From Nocardia veterana NBRC 100344 (lineage in GTDB: Bacteria > Actinomycetota > Actinomycetes > Mycobacteriales > Mycobacteriaceae), in contig NZ_BAGM01000028.1 in the NCBI RefSeq assembly GCF_000308855.1, positions 1 through 64,000 on the forward strand: a stretch of 64,000 bases of DNA. The letters are read 5' to 3'. Positions 19,101-25,407 of the stretch are shown one piece after another (the stretch's first letter is position 1; every line of letters starts with the position of its first letter). The translations under genes and the position numbers were made by a program. The notes under the pieces were generated by a model that worked only from the letters and a program-made list of their open reading frames with translations, searched no databases and was not told the DNA's origin.

Positions 19101-22100
19101 GCCGCATCCTGGTGCGGAAGGGGAACGGCCGCAACTGGCCGCACGGGGGCGGGATACAAGCCTGAGCGAGCGGGCGGAGCCCGCTGGGCCTCACCGGGGC
19201 GGCGATCGGCCGCCCGATATCGCGGGCCTGTTCTCGCGACGCGGGCAACGAGGTGCCGACAGCGAAGGCAGTGAGCGGCCCGGCAGCTCATGGGATCCGG
19301 CTTCTTACGAACCTCCGCAGCCCACGCACGGAGAGGTTTCCGCTGCTGCTGCACACCCCGAGGTACGCCGGGACGCTGACCGGAGTGTTCCGCAGCCGCA
19401 GGTGCGGCGCTCGCAGAGTGTAGGCAACAGCTGGCGCGCGCCGGAGTCCGAACCACCGGGGCCGACATTGCCGACGCACGACTGGCGGGCACCGGAATCG
19501 AACTCAGCGCCGCCGATCCGAGGTGCGGATCGGTCGAGTCCTCACGGGCTGCCGGAGCATTCGCCCCGGCCTGGCGGTTCGGCGCCTGCCTCGGGGCCGG
19601 GAAGCCATCCGCCTGCGGGACCGCCGCGTTCTGCGCGATCCCACGTAGGCTCGCCGCACCCAGGCGAGCCGTCGCATCGCAGTGGTGCTGCCCGAGCTTT
19701 CGAACAACAACCACGCGGCGACCGTGTGCCGCAACCGGATTCGGTGTTTCGAGGCGGAACTCGCCCGCCGGAAACGGAGCGTCCGGTACACGGCCCCGGC
19801 CGTGGGAGCGAGAGCGCTCCGCTGTTCGAAGTGCGTCGCTCGACCGACGAATCTGGCCGCCCGGTAACGGACGTGGTTGTGCGTGTCCATCTGGACCAAG
19901 GCCTCGGTGTCTCGAACCAGCAGATGCGCGATATCGCGCAAGCGGCTTGGGACGCGGCAGGCGAGATCGCAGGACCCCACCAGCGTCTGCCGTGGGGGGA
20001 ACGGCCACGTCTGCAAATCGAATTCGTCGCCGATCCGGCTCGGGCAGATCTCCACGCAGCCGTCGATCACAGCGGAAGGACGGAGCAGGGGGTCTGGTCA
20101 ACCGGTTCCACAATCGAAGCTCTGGCCGGCCGCCTCCGCGAACACCTGGGGTTACCCGCCGATCACGACGGACGAGTAGCGCTGGAGCCGAGCGACATCC
20201 GGAGCCTCAGCGACCGAATCGCAGAGGCGAACACCGGCGCGACTTTGCGCGGACTCCCGGATACCCGGGAGATCGGGCCGGGCAAGTTAGCTCCCCTCGA
20301 GGACCCGTCGTACCAGGAATACGTGCGCAACTCACTGCGTGAAGGCGATCATTACGCGACCTGGTTCGACCCGCGCACGCACGAGGCGGGCAGGCTGATC
20401 AACGACGGCGGCCCGGAGGTTCCCGGTCGACGAAACTCCTGCGGTGACAACATCATGGCCGCTCTGTCGTCGTTCTACGGCGATCCGCAGATTTCACACC
20501 CGCGTCATCCGGACCTACTTCCAGACGGTCGTGTCGACTATTGCAGTCCCGAACGTGGAGTTACCGACCGCATCGGGGACTGGCTCGGCGCCGAGTGGCA
20601 GTCGTTCGGCGGCCGCGACGCGGCAAGCGGTTTCAGTGAGCTGCACGACCTTATCGATTCGCTCGGGCCGGGGTCGTCGGCGGCGGTAGCGATCGGATTT
20701 CATGCGCGGGACCCCCGAACCGGGCTGCCGCAGTACCATACCGACGGGTCGCCGGTAATCGAAGCTGGACACGGCGTCGTCGTGGTGTACCCACGCGACG
20801 CCGAGGGCCCGGTCTGGTGGGATCCGTTGACAGGACAGGCATCCGATCGACCGTTCCCCGATCTGGTGGCGGATGCGGCCAGCCTGCACGCCATTCCACT
20901 CAATCAGGATGCGAGACCACATGTCCCCCAGGCAGATTCACACAGCCGAGGAGGCGAGCCAGTACCTGGCCGAAGCGCTCGGAACCAGCAGGAAGTACCG
21001 GATGTTCCCCTTCGAACTGGGCTGGGTGATCTACCCGATCCTGTCCGAACAGGAGATCGATCGGGGTGGTCACATCGGCCTGTCGAAGATGGTGCTCGAC
21101 GCTCGGACCGGAGTGATCACCGAACTCCCGAGCCTGCCGGTCGACACGGTCGCCCAGATGTACACAGCCGCAATGCGGGACGGGGCCAGGATGCCTGGCG
21201 GGCAGATCTACCCGCCGCGGACGCGCGTGCACATGACCCTTATTCGGGACGATCCGACCACAGTCGAGTATCTGATCCGGCCCGAATCGACAACCGACCT
21301 GCGTCAGAGCACGGACTACCTCTTGGTGATCGACAAGCGCACCAGGACGCACCAGCCGCCGGGAACCATGAACACCCTGGCAGCGGCGTGGATCGACCAT
21401 CGGCAGCGAATCGAGGGAGTCTGGCCGAGGCGCGGGACCACCCAGTATTAGAAGAGCGGGACCATCATCCAACGGCCGACCGGACGGGGAGCGATCGCGC
21501 CGAGCTCGGCCCGCGGGCAGGTGACGATCGCGAGCAGCTCCGTTCGGAGTTGCCGGAGCTGGCAGGCGATCACGGCGGTACCGGACCCGGCCACGCCGCG
21601 GAGCCCAAGCCGAACTTGGGTGATCTGTTTCCACCGGATGGTCTGCCTGTTGATCAGACGAGGGTGCTACCGCTGCTGAGGCAGGCCATCGACGGTGAGT
21701 ACGGCGGGCTGCGTGTGAGGGTCGAGCGGGTTTACGGCGGATCGGATGCGCTGCATGTCGAGACGAAGATCTACGACGAGCGCGGAAATCAAGTCGGGTA
21801 TGCCAATCGGTCCTATTACGCCATGGAGGGCCGAATAGTCGCCGATCACACCATGTTCCGGCTGGATAAGAATCTGCACGGCCAGGGATGTGCCGGTGAA
21901 TTCAACAACGCCATGTTTGCGTGGTACCGGCAGTCTGGTGTGGACGAGGTCATATTGCGCGCCAACATCGACGTGGGTAGTTATGCATGGGCGAGGCAGG
22001 GATTCGATTTTGCCAACCAGCACGATGCGGTGCGGACGATTCGCGGGCGATTGAACAGGGAGATCAACGGAATGCGCGATGATCTTCAGCAGCTGGAGCT

Positions 22101-22365
22101 GGATCAAGCGCAACAATACGATGCCGAGCGAGCGCGGAAGATCGAAGAAATCGGACGTACCCTCGAAAAAGCCGAAGAGATTTTCCGTCGCTTCTATGTT
22201 GGCGCTGCCGATTTTCCTCGACCAGCTGAAATTGCGGAGCTCGGTAGGCCGGAGACTCTTCGGCCGGGAGAGTCCCGTGAGCTGTGGTGGCCAGGTAAGC
22301 GAGTTTTCATGGAGCCAGGGGTGAAGATTTCATGGCACGGGGTGAAGAAGATGCAGGAGGAATAG
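16129..22365 (+). CDS. CpnT-like polymorphic toxin with three successive toxin modules in one open frame
   Basis: Uninterrupted frame of 2078 codons. Residues 1-125 are a WXG100-like head (GHWPDGDEDAMRRAAGHW). Residues 112-300 are Ala/Gly-rich with hydrophobic stretches (IYISAMVMVAMTAWSWVPGA), as in CpnT-type toxins that are exported by type VII systems. Residues 305-695 are a Pro/Ser/Ala linker. Module 1 (about 697-860) carries HEFAE at 801-805 and AHAHAN at 820-825. After an R/P/G-rich stretch and a second linker come a conserved pre-toxin region (SAPLFEVRRSTDESG, about 1230-1315) and module 2, a Tox-PL papain-fold domain with C1438, H1548 and D1565. Module 3 (about 1840-1960) is GNAT-like. 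Over 18677-19165 and 20921-21451 the frame is also occupied, in another frame, by immunity-like genes, and there its own translation is shadow-like. It may therefore be one protein or a fused cassette array. Confidence 0.8.
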   Translation: MTLWRPPQIPYLSDFLFGHWPDGDEDAMRRAAGHWSDMAKALEELKQPADLAMVGALDAIDGKAHSAMSSYWQNISGGDGSELQRLINTCNSFAEQLEHGATDIEHTKLTIYISAMVMVAMTAWSWVPGAGQAGEVAAAAAVKVTVRAAVQKLLAEITTKGAAFVAKRLAMRVGAKVATQAAIGAGIGAGTDAAAQGIQLAAGHREDGFDPAGFLRATGAGAVAGGVTGPMSEGIGGNLAGRLAGGAEPGLVAGLVGKNVAEVPANVVGNAAAQLATNPDHSIDAGTLLEGAGGGLASKPEFGGHGTSPGGEAAGPHPESAPDKPAAGGSDHSPDPSPRPSPSDPGTPAAADGTHPSGITHQDSGTLPAETPPATGTDHAATVAAGHETSVAAQPDSSTHQNGDARPSSESRANSGSQTTSEPGAAHQPTSAPAGSSDRAAPSPSQAPNVAGAERPVPAARPASEVPARPDTPGPAADRAAAPQRAAEPPRSPAADASVHRTTESPAAGPASRPEPTPARPVHTEAARPDAAGRPVPEASHRPSVAERPSGAPPRQHRPDTPGRTADGPISRNTAEPQHVSDGGARTETSAPPDSGRDSAPRASGPDSAPATPRHGAPENASRQDLSNSDRRPTGRPEHIADPISTDVPQQAQPVPVAVSPPVHSPVDDRPTNAKPAEAASHEGVPDSPPEVNAGGVIRPRDDFAAFEWAEDAYERFRSDDSDIDHMARVLADHPRADGSHFSREDIRRIKDHLFREEHPIRDYDGEVVHRRYDADPDIAEAWIRVRSGRPDPADLVLLEHEFAEANYYRDHPGALYQDAHAHANIDHNWAEVAAPRSGERYDTFWGSHDGATDLLQPNQEHAGRGGVPVRGDERSPGPHPDDRQGEQRPPHGPTGGRDLPSGRGPDHAPGQTREAVAQQRSDRFLSGDEKERASGEKDGPVRALPEDSGNRDRGDLPVRQQRDRPEPRVGDREERPDRRTGRPAGDKGGRPHPGAEGERPQLAARGRDTSLSERAEPAGPHRGGDRPPDIAGLFSRRGQRGADSEGSERPGSSWDPASYEPPQPTHGEVSAAAAHPEVRRDADRSVPQPQVRRSQSVGNSWRAPESEPPGPTLPTHDWRAPESNSAPPIRGADRSSPHGLPEHSPRPGGSAPASGPGSHPPAGPPRSARSHVGSPHPGEPSHRSGAARAFEQQPRGDRVPQPDSVFRGGTRPPETERPVHGPGRGSESAPLFEVRRSTDESGRPVTDVVVRVHLDQGLGVSNQQMRDIAQAAWDAAGEIAGPHQRLPWGERPRLQIEFVADPARADLHAAVDHSGRTEQGVWSTGSTIEALAGRLREHLGLPADHDGRVALEPSDIRSLSDRIAEANTGATLRGLPDTREIGPGKLAPLEDPSYQEYVRNSLREGDHYATWFDPRTHEAGRLINDGGPEVPGRRNSCGDNIMAALSSFYGDPQISHPRHPDLLPDGRVDYCSPERGVTDRIGDWLGAEWQSFGGRDAASGFSELHDLIDSLGPGSSAAVAIGFHARDPRTGLPQYHTDGSPVIEAGHGVVVVYPRDAEGPVWWDPLTGQASDRPFPDLVADAASLHAIPLNQDARPHVPQADSHSRGGEPVPGRSARNQQEVPDVPLRTGLGDLPDPVRTGDRSGWSHRPVEDGARRSDRSDHRTPEPAGRHGRPDVHSRNAGRGQDAWRADLPAADARAHDPYSGRSDHSRVSDPARIDNRPASEHGLPLGDRQAHQDAPAAGNHEHPGSGVDRPSAANRGSLAEARDHPVLEERDHHPTADRTGSDRAELGPRAGDDREQLRSELPELAGDHGGTGPGHAAEPKPNLGDLFPPDGLPVDQTRVLPLLRQAIDGEYGGLRVRVERVYGGSDALHVETKIYDERGNQVGYANRSYYAMEGRIVADHTMFRLDKNLHGQGCAGEFNNAMFAWYRQSGVDEVILRANIDVGSYAWARQGFDFANQHDAVRTIRGRLNREINGMRDDLQQLELDQAQQYDAERARKIEEIGRTLEKAEEIFRRFYVGAADFPRPAEIAELGRPETLRPGESRELWWPGKRVFMEPGVKISWHGVKKMQEE
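18217..18720 (+). other. Toxin module 1: HEFAE / AHAHAN C-terminal domain
   Basis: In-frame part of the large toxin (about residues 697-864) that begins after the Pro-rich linker with VIRPRDDFAAFEWAEDAYERF. It ends with LLEHEFAEANYYRDHPG and QDAHAHANIDHNW. The paired His/Glu and His-rich motifs suggest a metal-dependent or acid-base active site. I do not recognise a named toxin family. Two small genes in another frame begin at its end and are its likely immunity genes. Confidence 0.55.
18677..18907 (+). CDS. Putative immunity protein 1a (nested, out of frame with the toxin)
   Basis: Protein of 76 residues, MALLIYYNQIRNTPDEVEYR at its start, encoded in the +2 frame relative to the toxin. The pattern MAL-x-x-x-Y, then E-V-x-YRFG-x-x-x-x-x-LxRxLxI-x-K, and a C-terminal W-P-x-x-G is shared with the next gene, so the two are paralogues. 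It has no signal peptide and is a cytosolic alpha+beta protein. It begins inside the end of toxin module 1, the classic place of an immunity gene. Codon third positions are GC-rich in this frame, while the toxin frame here reads as R/P/G/D-rich shadow, so this frame is the one under protein selection. Confidence 0.68.
   Translation: MALLIYYNQIRNTPDEVEYRFGETREALDRTLTIDKANNAPRTDQPEDVIFRAAAGQIMLRAKREKQWPSNGVIAS
18944..19165 (+). CDS. Putative immunity protein 1b (paralogue of 1a)
   Basis: Protein of 73 residues (MALYVLYRKTAETETEVTYR), ATG 18944 with GGAG upstream. It aligns end to end with the preceding 76-residue protein: shared E-V-x-YRFG, LVIEK/LTIDK, a long variable loop, AGRILVRK/AGQIMLRAK and WP-x-GGG. 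Tandem immunity paralogues are common behind polymorphic toxin tips and either widen protection or remain from earlier tips. It is again out of frame with the surrounding toxin frame, which stays open across it. Confidence 0.7.
   Translation: MALYVLYRKTAETETEVTYRFGSSETDLNRELVIEKNGPTVAPDDPLVIKVAGRILVRKGNGRNWPHGGGIQA
19811..20910 (+). other. Toxin module 2: papain-fold glutamine-deamidase-like (Tox-PL) domain
   Basis: In-frame part of the large toxin (about residues 1228-1594). It opens with a conserved pre-toxin region (SAPLFEVRRSTDESGRPVTD). The Tox-PL core has RRNSCGDNIMAALSSFYG (Cys1438), EAGHGVVVVY (His1548) and VWWDPLTGQ (Asp1565), which is the Cys-His-Asp triad of papain-like and glutamine-deamidating toxins. 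It is followed by a YrhB/Imm35-like gene in another frame. Confidence 0.75.
20921..21451 (+). CDS. YrhB/Imm35-like immunity protein (nested, out of frame with the toxin)
   Basis: Protein of 176 residues starting MSPRQIHTAEEASQYLAEAL at ATG 20921 (ATG 20909 is the alternative). The N-terminal half has the YrhB/Imm35 layout: a helix, then RMFPFELGWVIYPILSEQE, a Gly turn and LSKMVLDARTGVITELPS, where aromatic GWVIYP and D-x-x-TG-x-x-x-x-LPS are typical. The C-terminal half is extra. The gene directly follows the Tox-PL domain, so it is the probable antidote for that module. It is written in another frame of the same strand while the toxin frame stays open. It ends in TAG at 21451. Confidence 0.72.
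   Translation: MSPRQIHTAEEASQYLAEALGTSRKYRMFPFELGWVIYPILSEQEIDRGGHIGLSKMVLDARTGVITELPSLPVDTVAQMYTAAMRDGARMPGGQIYPPRTRVHMTLIRDDPTTVEYLIRPESTTDLRQSTDYLLVIDKRTRTHQPPGTMNTLAAAWIDHRQRIEGVWPRRGTTQY
21637..22365 (+). other. Toxin module 3: GNAT-like domain and helical tail
   Basis: In-frame end of the large toxin (about residues 1837-2078). The segment NLHGQGCAGEFNNAMFAWYR, then VDEVILRANIDVGSYAWARQGFDF, matches the Q/R-x-x-G-x-x-G/A motif and the closing strand of GNAT acyltransferases; HGQG lies at 1917-1920. A charged coiled helix follows. Similar GNAT-like domains are frequent in actinobacterial CpnT-type proteins. Whether it is the toxic part is unknown. Confidence 0.6.
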
Positions 22366-22368
22366 CGG

Positions 22369-23769
22369 GTGAGGGATCCTCGAATTGCGCCCAAAGGTTG
22401 GGGAAAGACGGAGAAGTTTCGGCGGGAAGTCAAGCTCGAGTATTGGCATGCCGAGTGGTCGAAACAGTGGCGGGGCCGAGTAGAGTTTCGGCCGGATAGT
22501 CGGACGGTAGAAGACAGCGATTACAACCAGCATTACGTTGACATCGAGGCGCCGGTCGAAGCCGAGGTGCAATTCGGTGATCGTTCCGATGAGATCAGCG
22601 GTCGCACCCGTGATCTTGTAGGTAAGGTCCGGGACCCTACTGGTTCCGAGCGGCTGCGGGGAGCGGTGCTGGCCGCGGCCGCCGGCGATGCATTCGCGGA
22701 TTCCTTTGATGTCGGTGCGCTGCGGACTCGATCTTGGCATCCGGCTGGATCTGCTGGGCCAGAACTCGTCGAGTACGTGCCCGCGTCGGTAGCGTCACCA
22801 ACCCGTATTACTCAATTGATGGCGTACACGGCCGAAAGTCTCGTCCGCGCGCTCGGAGCGCGACGGGTAGGCAGACCGGTGGATCCTGTTTCCGCTGTTC
22901 AACATGGCTTTCAGCGTTGGTTTCATTATATACAACGTGATATCGCAAGCGAAGCACGCACAAATGATTGGCGCATTAATGGTGGTATCTATGCGCAGAA
23001 TGCCGACAGGCACGAAGGTCCGGATGGCGTTGTCGTTTGGGATGCGGGGTTTCGGCGAGACAAAAAACCTGACGCCTCCATAATCGACGCTTTGCTGAGC
23101 TTTGCCACTACCGGAGTACGGTCGACCCCTGAAAATCCCCGAAGCAGCGCACGCGGCGGCGAGGTTCTGGTCCGTGCCGCGCTTGCCGGAGTGTGGTCGG
23201 AAGACTTGTCGGAGACCTTCGATCTCGCGGTTGCGATCGCGGCACTCACCCATCCTCACCCGGATGATTACCTGGCCGCCGGAACGCTGGCTGTCATACT
23301 CCACCAGCAGATTCGCGACCGCCCATTCATGGACTGCCTTTCGGCCGGGTTCGACGAGTTGGTGCGCAGGCCCAGTCATGAAAAGACTCAAATGATGGTC
23401 AACCGTGCGCTGATCCTGGTTCAGGATGAACAGACACCAACGGGTGTTGGCAATCTCCGTCGGTACTTCCCAGATGGTGGCGCGGACGGTGCCGAGACAC
23501 TAGGTATCGCGCTCTACAGCGCGATGGCCAGCGACTATGTACGCGAGGCACTCCTGCTGGCTCTGAACTACGCGACGCACCGCGGTCCCGTCGCTGCGGC
23601 CGCCGGGATGCTGATCGGTGCCGAATATGGAGTTCAAGCCATTCCTGGTGCCTTCGTCGACCCGATCGGTTCTCTTCCCACTCTGAACACCGTTGCGCAG
23701 GAGCTTGCTACCGAACTCCGCGACGTGCTCACCGACAAGGAGTGGTTACGCCGGTACCCACCCACGTAG
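22369..23769 (+). CDS. DraG-fold (ADP-ribosylglycohydrolase-like) protein lacking the metal-binding motifs
   Basis: Protein of 466 residues from GTG 22369, three bases after the toxin stop and behind AGGAGG. Residues 1-86 are an extra charged N-terminal region (GWGKTEKFRREVKLEYWHAEW). From residue 90 the DraG fold is clear: TGSERLRGAVLAAAAGDAFADSF, a helical core, VLVRAALAGVW, and AAAAGMLIGAEYGVQAIPGAF near the end. The motifs that bind the two metal ions are gone. The usual T-DDT segment is SPTRITQLM (143-151), and the usual GDTDS before the last Gly-rich helix is HRGPV (404-408). It is therefore probably not an ADP-ribosyl hydrolase. Context suggests an immunity or scaffold role for module 3. 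Parts (22900-23060) are poorer in GC than the neighbours. Confidence 0.75.
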   Translation: MRDPRIAPKGWGKTEKFRREVKLEYWHAEWSKQWRGRVEFRPDSRTVEDSDYNQHYVDIEAPVEAEVQFGDRSDEISGRTRDLVGKVRDPTGSERLRGAVLAAAAGDAFADSFDVGALRTRSWHPAGSAGPELVEYVPASVASPTRITQLMAYTAESLVRALGARRVGRPVDPVSAVQHGFQRWFHYIQRDIASEARTNDWRINGGIYAQNADRHEGPDGVVVWDAGFRRDKKPDASIIDALLSFATTGVRSTPENPRSSARGGEVLVRAALAGVWSEDLSETFDLAVAIAALTHPHPDDYLAAGTLAVILHQQIRDRPFMDCLSAGFDELVRRPSHEKTQMMVNRALILVQDEQTPTGVGNLRRYFPDGGADGAETLGIALYSAMASDYVREALLLALNYATHRGPVAAAAGMLIGAEYGVQAIPGAFVDPIGSLPTLNTVAQELATELRDVLTDKEWLRRYPPT

Positions 23770-23789
23770 CCGCTCGGAGGTGGGGATCC

Positions 23790-25100
23790 CTACCGTCGCG
23801 AGCGCCCCATCCGTGACCACCCCACCAACCCCAGCACGATCACCACGCCGAAGCCCGCGATGATCCCGATCGTCCGCAGGTTGTCGCTGCCGTGGGAGGT
23901 TGAGGGTGCAGCTGCCGTCGGGGTGTCGTGGGCGGGTGGGGAGGCCAGGGCGACGTTGGTGTTCTCGTCCTTGGCGTTCTGGTCGGGGAGGGAGCCGATG
24001 GTCGCGTCGGCGGGGAGGGCGAAGGCGTAGTCGAGGAGGCGGGCGGCCTGTTCGGGTGGGCGGATGGGGAGGACGTCGGCTTTGAGGAGGGTGACGACGA
24101 GGCGGTGGCCGCCGCGTTCGGCGGCGGTGACGAAGGTTTGGCGGGCGTCGTCGGTGTAGCCGGTTTTGCCGCCGAGGTCGCCGTCGTAGTCGTAGAGCAG
24201 GCGGTTGTCGTTGGCGATGGGGAAGCCGGGGTGGTCCTTGTCGTCGGGGACGGCGGGGTTGGCGGGGTAGCCGGGGAAGTCGTACTGCTCGGTGCGGATG
24301 ATCTTGGCGAAGGTGGGGTTCTGCATGTCGTGCCGGAAGATCGTCGCCAGATCGTAGGCCGATGTGCTCATGCCGGGGCCGTCCAGGCCGGAGGGGGTGG
24401 CGGCGCGAGTATCCAAGGCCCGCAACCGCTTTGCCATCGCGTTCATCTTCGAGACGGTCGCTTCGTCGCCGCCGAGCTGGGTGGCGATGGCGTGGGCGGC
24501 GTCGTTGCCGGAGCACATCAGCAGCGCGTGGAACAGTTGGTCGTTGGTGTAGCGGCCGCCGGGGCCGATGCCGACGCGGGTGCCGTCGGCGTTGGCGTCG
24601 TCCTGGGTGCCGATCACGACCTGGTTCGGATCGAGCACCGGGAGTGCGACGGCGGCCAGCAGTGTTTTGATCGTGGACGCGGGGCGGTAGCGGCCGTGCG
24701 GGTCCTTCGCGGCCAGTACCCGGCCGGTGTCGAGGTCGGCGACCAGCCATGCGGTCGCCGAGATGTCGGCGGGGACGGGCGGCGCACCCGCGGGGACGAC
24801 GACACCGCAGGCGCCCAGTTTGGTGCCACCGATCGGGTCCGCGGGGACGGGCAGCGGCGGTGGCGTCGTGTGACCGGGCTCGGGGACCTCGGAGGTGTCG
24901 ATCGGCGGCGGCGGGGCCGTCTTGTTGGGGCACGAGTCGGTGTTCGGCGTCGTGAAGGGCGTCGAGGTGGGCGGCGGGGCCGCGGCGGCGACGCCGAAAC
25001 CGGTGATCGTGGTGGCGCCCAGCAGCCCGGCGGCCAGCGCGGCGGCCGCCAGAGAGCGTGATCGGCGGAGGCGGTCGCGACGGGTCATGCGGGTGTTCAT
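23790..25100 (-). CDS. dacB1: D-alanyl-D-alanine carboxypeptidase (S11, DacB1-like)
   Basis: Protein of 436 residues from ATG 25100. A signal peptide (residues 1-41, RSLAAAALAAGLLGA) and a Pro/Thr-rich linker precede the penicillin-binding S11 domain, with S142-x-x-K145 in RPASTIKTLL, S197-G-N199 in MCSGNDAA and K312-T-G314 in GGKTGYTDD. A C-terminal transmembrane helix (IGIIAGFGVVIVLGLVGWSR) anchors it to the membrane. It trims the terminal D-Ala of peptidoglycan stem peptides outside the cell. Position and strand correspond to dacB1 (Rv3330) in M. tuberculosis. It is convergent with the DraG-like gene, with 20 bp between stops. Confidence 0.92.
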   Translation of the reverse strand: MNTRMTRRDRLRRSRSLAAAALAAGLLGATTITGFGVAAAAPPPTSTPFTTPNTDSCPNKTAPPPPIDTSEVPEPGHTTPPPLPVPADPIGGTKLGACGVVVPAGAPPVPADISATAWLVADLDTGRVLAAKDPHGRYRPASTIKTLLAAVALPVLDPNQVVIGTQDDANADGTRVGIGPGGRYTNDQLFHALLMCSGNDAAHAIATQLGGDEATVSKMNAMAKRLRALDTRAATPSGLDGPGMSTSAYDLATIFRHDMQNPTFAKIIRTEQYDFPGYPANPAVPDDKDHPGFPIANDNRLLYDYDGDLGGKTGYTDDARQTFVTAAERGGHRLVVTLLKADVLPIRPPEQAARLLDYAFALPADATIGSLPDQNAKDENTNVALASPPAHDTPTAAAPSTSHGSDNLRTIGIIAGFGVVIVLGLVGWSRMGRSRR

Positions 25101-25118
25101 CGACGTCCAGCTTATGCG

Positions 25119-25243
25119 GCGCACCGCGGCAGTGCCGCGAATGCCCCACCGCGGCGGTGCTGTCGATTCCCCACCGCGGCGGCGCCGCCGATACCCCACC
25201 GCCGCGGTGCTGCGAATCCCTCCACTGCGGCGGGTGCCGCGAC
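25119..25243. repeat. About five tandem copies of a 25-bp GC-rich repeat with internal dyads
   Basis: The core CACCGCGGC recurs with the A at 25123, 25148, 25173, 25198 and (one base shifted) 25224, a 25-bp period. The intact copy contains the perfect dyad CACCGC-G-GCGGTG. The array lies in the upstream region of dacB1, about 20 bp from its ATG, and faces the MFS gene. The period is not a multiple of three and no frame uses it. Confidence 0.75.
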
Positions 25244-25260
25244 CCCCTTGGGAGCCGGCC

Positions 25261-25407
25261 TGGCAGCCGAGCCCGACGATCCGGGTGAACGCGGTCGCCC
25301 CGGATGTGGTGCAGACGAAGTTCGCCGGGGGCAGGGATGCCGCGATCGCCTGCGCGGTTGCCGCCGCCATCGACTACGGCAGGTGCCGAATCGACGGAAA
25401 GTGTTGA
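25261..25407 (+). pseudogene. Remnant of a short-chain dehydrogenase/reductase
   Basis: The plus strand reads PTIRVNAVAPDVVQTKF and ends at TGA 25407. The segment IRVNAVAPG-x-V-x-T-x-F is the conserved stretch behind the active site of classical SDR enzymes. The Rossmann N terminus and the catalytic Tyr-x-x-x-Lys are absent, and the frame runs into the 25-bp repeats upstream. It is a decayed 3' fragment of a lost gene. Confidence 0.65.

Noticed and set aside
18911..19165. Longer version of immunity gene 1b starting at 18911
   Set aside because: The extra eleven residues lack a ribosome binding site. ATG 18944 has GGAG upstream and aligns with the start of the paralogue.
25119..25243. Repeat array as a CRISPR
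   Set aside because: The units follow each other directly without unique spacers and no cas genes are present.
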